A DNA stretch of 63,153 nucleotides from Acidobacteriota bacterium (GTDB lineage: Bacteria; Acidobacteriota; Blastocatellia; RBC074). The translations under genes were made by a program, and so were the position numbers. A model generated the notes under the pieces. The model searched no databases, had not been told where the DNA came from, and saw nothing but the letters and a program-made list of their open reading frames with translations. The stretch's first letter is position 1. Each line of letters begins with the position of its first letter. Shown here in pieces: positions 62,714 to 63,153 of the stretch. The DNA is taken from NCBI GenBank assembly GCA_016789605.1, contig JAEUQO010000277.1, forward strand, positions 1 through 63,153, in the 5' to 3' direction.

Positions 62714-63153
62714 ATGACGATCATCTCTGCTGCTGTGTTGATGTTTCTGGTGATGGACCCGCTCGGCAACGTGCCGTTGTTTTTCACCGCGCTCAAACAC
62801 GTTTCGCCGGAACGGCAAAGCCGTGTGGTATTGCGCGAACTGCTGATCGCGCTTGTGATCCTGGTCGCCTTTCTCTTTCTCGGACAATACCTGCTCGGGT
62901 TGTTGCACATTTCCGATCCGGCGCTGACGATCGCGGGCGGTGTGATTTTGTTCCTGATCGCGTTGCGTATGATCTTCCCTTCTCCCGACAAACCATTGCA
63001 GGAAGACCTGGAAGGCGAACCGTTCATCGTGCCGCTGGCGATTCCGTACGTAGCCGGGCCGTCGGCGTTGGCCACCGAACTGTTGCTGATGAGTCGCGAA
63101 CCGCATCGCTGGCCGGATTGGTTGTTGGCATTGTGTCTGGCCTGGTTGGTGTC
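62714..63153 (+). CDS. marC: MarC family membrane protein (3' end outside window)
   Basis: The frame from ATG 62714 is open to the right edge. It encodes MTIISAAVLMFLVMDPLGNV (first helix with the DPLG motif), then LLIALVILVAFLFLGQYLLG, LTIAGGVILFLIALRMIFPS and PLAIPYVAGPSALATELLLM. This matches MarC/YhgN-type proteins (six helices in full; about four seen here). The family is of unclear transport role and was once tied to multiple antibiotic resistance. TAGAAT (62699-62704) lies 9 nt before the ATG and no ribosome site is seen, so the message may be leaderless. Confidence 0.85.
   Translation, partial: MTIISAAVLMFLVMDPLGNVPLFFTALKHVSPERQSRVVLRELLIALVILVAFLFLGQYLLGLLHISDPALTIAGGVILFLIALRMIFPSPDKPLQEDLEGEPFIVPLAIPYVAGPSALATELLLMSREPHRWPDWLLALCLAWLV

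Overview
The window looks like a chromosomal segment of an Acidobacteriota member, most likely class Blastocatellia (inferred from protein style, not from a marker gene). The evidence is a secreted protein with a TIGR03437 ('Solibacter-type') domain and DUF4394 repeats, a BTAD/TolB-like/TPR membrane regulator, ECF sigma modules with DUF4097 partners, a TonB-dependent receptor with a CarboxypepD_reg-like N-terminus, lipoproteins and Tat signals of a two-membrane cell, and roughly 55-60 % GC. I recognise no rRNA, tRNA or CRISPR array. Layout. 1-7.8 kb: a partial gene, a secretin-N-like exported protein, an unusual esterase fusion, an M28 peptidase, a dienelactone hydrolase, PPK2 and an AAA ATPase. 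7.8-18.2 kb: metabolism and envelope (acyltransferase 3, GNAT, DUF3298 lipoprotein, UxaA-type dehydratase, a cysteine-synthase-like enzyme overlapping an AstE/AspA-like deacylase, a small membrane protein, formate-THF ligase, a PepSY-like lipoprotein preceded by a 57-bp duplication). 18.5-22.3 kb: ECF sigma, anti-sigma and two DUF4097 beta-solenoid proteins. 22.4-33.3 kb: a minus-strand run of TonB receptor, EF-hand HupE/UreJ-like membrane protein, secreted DUF4331 protein, TPR lipoprotein and a 1335-aa DUF4394x3/TIGR03437/PPC-like protein, divergent from a BTAD/TolB/TPR regulator. This is the best candidate for an undescribed cell-surface system. 36-40.8 kb: a small ORF coupled to a second ECF sigma factor, an O-methyltransferase, a metallophosphoesterase and DacB. 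40.9-49.2 kb: Abhydrolase_10 protein, TPR-TonB_C protein, P1 peptidase, citrate synthase with glutaredoxin, a CDGSH protein, a small Cys-pair protein and a Gfo/Idh/MocA oxidoreductase. 49.5-52.2 kb: an acidic/basic histone-H1-like protein, PdxA and an Hfq-like protein with long tails. 52.7-59.2 kb: a type I restriction-modification locus in the order hsdR-hsdS-hsdM, with an IS200/Y1 (RAYT-like) transposase and a REP array sitting between hsdS and hsdM. 59.3-63.15 kb: sterol-desaturase-like hydroxylase divergent from a LysR regulator, DinB, a Tat-exported DOPA-4,5-dioxygenase-like protein and a 3'-truncated MarC. Several long perfect hairpins serve as terminators, mostly between convergent genes. 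Three starts (3657, 38436, 62714) lie about 7-10 nt after a -10-like hexamer, which suggests leaderless transcripts.
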